The notes beneath the pieces were generated by a model. That model saw only the letters and a list, made by a program, of their open reading frames with translations, made no database searches and was not told the origin of the DNA. The translations under genes were made by a program, and so were the position numbers. This document shows, piece by piece, positions 62,200 to 64,000 of a stretch of DNA of 64,000 bases. Numbering within the stretch: position 1 is the first letter of the stretch; each line of letters opens with the position of its first letter. This stretch comes from Paragordius varius (Eukaryota > Nematomorpha): the NCBI GenBank assembly GCA_964247055.1, contig OZ176050.1, positions 12,400,001 to 12,464,000 on the forward strand. Reading direction: 5' to 3'.

Positions 62200-64000
62200 A
62201 ATGTATATAAGGAATCATTGTAACACACAGAACACATTATATTATATTATTCGATTTTGATGTTATACTAAATAAATAAATATATCCTTTATAATTTATA
62301 TTAACTATTTGTCAACTGGCGCGGCTATTCGAGGCTATGGAAAAAATTAATTTATCATGTTTTAATCCAAATGTTGAGTTTACAAATTATATTACATATA
62401 TTAAACGCAATTTGGAGGTCAAGAATGTCGCAGCCACCGATGAAAATATGAAAGCATGTTTGTTGGCTTTCGGAGGAATCGAAAATATTAATAAAATTGA
62501 AAATTATTTCTATCCACAAGCAATAGACGACATACCATTCCCAGATCTATTAAACGCCGGTATAAAAATCTTCTCCCCCTCAAGGAATATTTTTTCGTCG
62601 CGTTTTGATTTAATTAAAATGAAGAGGGGGAGAATGGAAACGTTCACAGAATTCCTGTTAAGAGTTAAACAAATGGCCATCCACTGCCGGTTCTCGTCAA
62701 ACATTGACGAGCACATCAGAGATGTATTCATCGCCGGGTTAGACGAGCAAGCCGTGGAAATGGAACTATTCACACGGTTCCCAGAAGCTTTAGAAAACGG
62801 GGCTCCCGTTTCTCTAAATACGGTGGTAAATATTGCCTTATCACATGAAAAGGCACGAGATGGACTAACGAATACAGAAGTGCTGTCCATCAATATTGAT
62901 AATGATAATAAAAGTAACAATAATAAGAACCACAGTAGTAATGGTGAAATAAACGAAATAGCCACACTTCACCAATCAAAGAGCAGCCATAGTAATAATA
63001 ACCGACGAACCTGCACAAAATGTGGGACGACTCATACGTTGGGACATTGCCCTGCCTATGGGAAAGAATGTTATAGATGCCATCGTTCAAACCACTTTGC
63101 TCGATGTTGTAAGGTAGTGTTTAAAGCATATTCCCTTTTTAATAAGACAAAAAAACCCCAAATTGTTCCTAAAATAAATAATATTCCTATTGAAATGATT
63201 TTTGATACGGGTGCCGATATTTCAATTATAAATTATAAAAACTGGTGCCGTCTCGGCAAGCCAGCACTAGATTTTGATAACAATAATATTTTCATACATG
63301 CATACAATAATAATCGTATAAAAACATTAGGTAAATGCAAATTACAAATTGAATTAGATAAAAGAACGCACATTCTAGAGTGCTTTATTATAAACAACAA
63401 CTTACCATCAATATTTGGAATAGACTGGATAAAACAATTTAATTTAAAATTACCCAATCATGTAATAATAAATAACTTATCTTCATATGATATATATAAC
63501 AAATTTAGCAAGTTATTTTCTGAGGGCCTTGGTTGCTGGAAGGGCGACCCGATTAAAGTATTTTTAAGTAATAATAATTGTGGTAGAATTTTTCCAAGTA
63601 GAAGGGTGCCACTATCATTACAAAGCAAAGTGGAGGATGAGCTAAATAGATTGGTAAAACTGGATATAATTGAACCTGTTGATCCAAAAAAGACTAGAAT
63701 CGTTTGGTCCAGCCCTACTGTAAATATTATAAAACCTAATAAAGAGCTTAGAATATGCGCGGATTTTAAAATAAGTATAAATCCACACATAAAACCGCCG
63801 CAATACATAATCCCAACCTTTGACGACCTCATCTCAAAAATTTCCTTCGGCAAATCTTTCTCGACACTAGATTTGAAAGACGCCTATTTTCAAATTCCAG
63901 TAGACCCAGATAGTCAGCACTTACTAACAATTTCGACACATAAGGGGTTTTATAAGTATAAACGATTGCCTTTCGGGTTGAATTGCGCCCCAAGTTTCTT
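62200..64000 (+). mobile_element. Ty3/gypsy LTR retrotransposon, left part, cut by window end
   Basis: The right edge enters an LTR retrotransposon of the Ty3/gypsy group, perhaps of a single-frame Mag-like lineage. Promoter-like TATATAAGG (~62204), AATAAA (~62269) and a TGGCGCGGCT string resembling a tRNA primer site (~62317) suggest the 5' LTR ends near 62315; its left end cannot be set without the other LTR. Parts in order: gag from 62337, a zinc knuckle with CTKCG and CYRCHRSNHFARCC (~63010-63113), aspartic protease DTGAD (~63200), and reverse transcriptase from about 63600 (KPNKELRICADFK, FSTLDLKDAYFQIPVD, LPFGLNCAPSFF). The part shown looks whole, with no break noticed, implying a young insertion. 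RNase H, integrase and the 3' LTR lie outside the window. Confidence 0.92.

Noticed and set aside
61580-62200. Exact left boundary of the 5' LTR
   Set aside because: Without the 3' LTR there is nothing to compare, and several TG starts are possible.

Overview
This is a strongly AT-rich animal window with spliceosomal introns and many decayed transposons. Its gene set points to an arthropod, probably an insect: a kekkon-type LRR/Ig receptor, a numb gene with the insect-like motif set, and a neuroligin. I cannot name the species.

Four host genes can be rebuilt exon by exon. (1) Neuroligin, + strand, 4680-19337, seven coding exons, about 1,468 residues. The esterase active site is lost and the tail is very long, ending in a tiny distal exon with a PDZ-type C-terminus. 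(2) A kekkon-like LRR-Ig transmembrane protein, - strand, 37859 down to 26952, three exons found and the signal-peptide exon missing. (3) TRAPPC13, - strand, 51356 down to 46901, ten exons and 396 residues, including introns of 27 and 25 nt. (4) numb, + strand, 51454-60025, seven constitutive exons plus a duplicated, probably mutually exclusive 78-nt exon and a 45-nt cassette exon, both inside the PTB domain. TRAPPC13 and numb are head to head with 97 bp between their start codons.

The rest is transposon-rich spacer and intron. There are three decayed mariners (91-856, 10021-11180, 18190-19050) and a seven-member Tc1/mariner-like MITE family whose copies make up nearly all of neuroligin intron 3. 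A deleted hAT element keeps an exact 8-bp target duplication (24340-26112), and two short hAT MITEs share another family. A Helitron-type 3' terminus follows a tandem-repeat body (about 20980-22360). A second inverted-repeat family occurs in a plain form and in a form with an expanded end. The right edge is entered by a Ty3/gypsy LTR retrotransposon (about 62200 to beyond 64000) that looks whole as far as it can be seen. No rRNA, tRNA or CRISPR was recognised.

Three of the host genes act at the cell surface or in neural cell fate: neuroligin in synaptic adhesion, kekkon as an LRR/Ig receptor and numb as a Notch-pathway adaptor. TRAPPC13 is a trafficking-complex subunit that probably shares a promoter with numb. 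The most interesting signals are the ultrashort introns in TRAPPC13 and the alternative PTB exons in numb.
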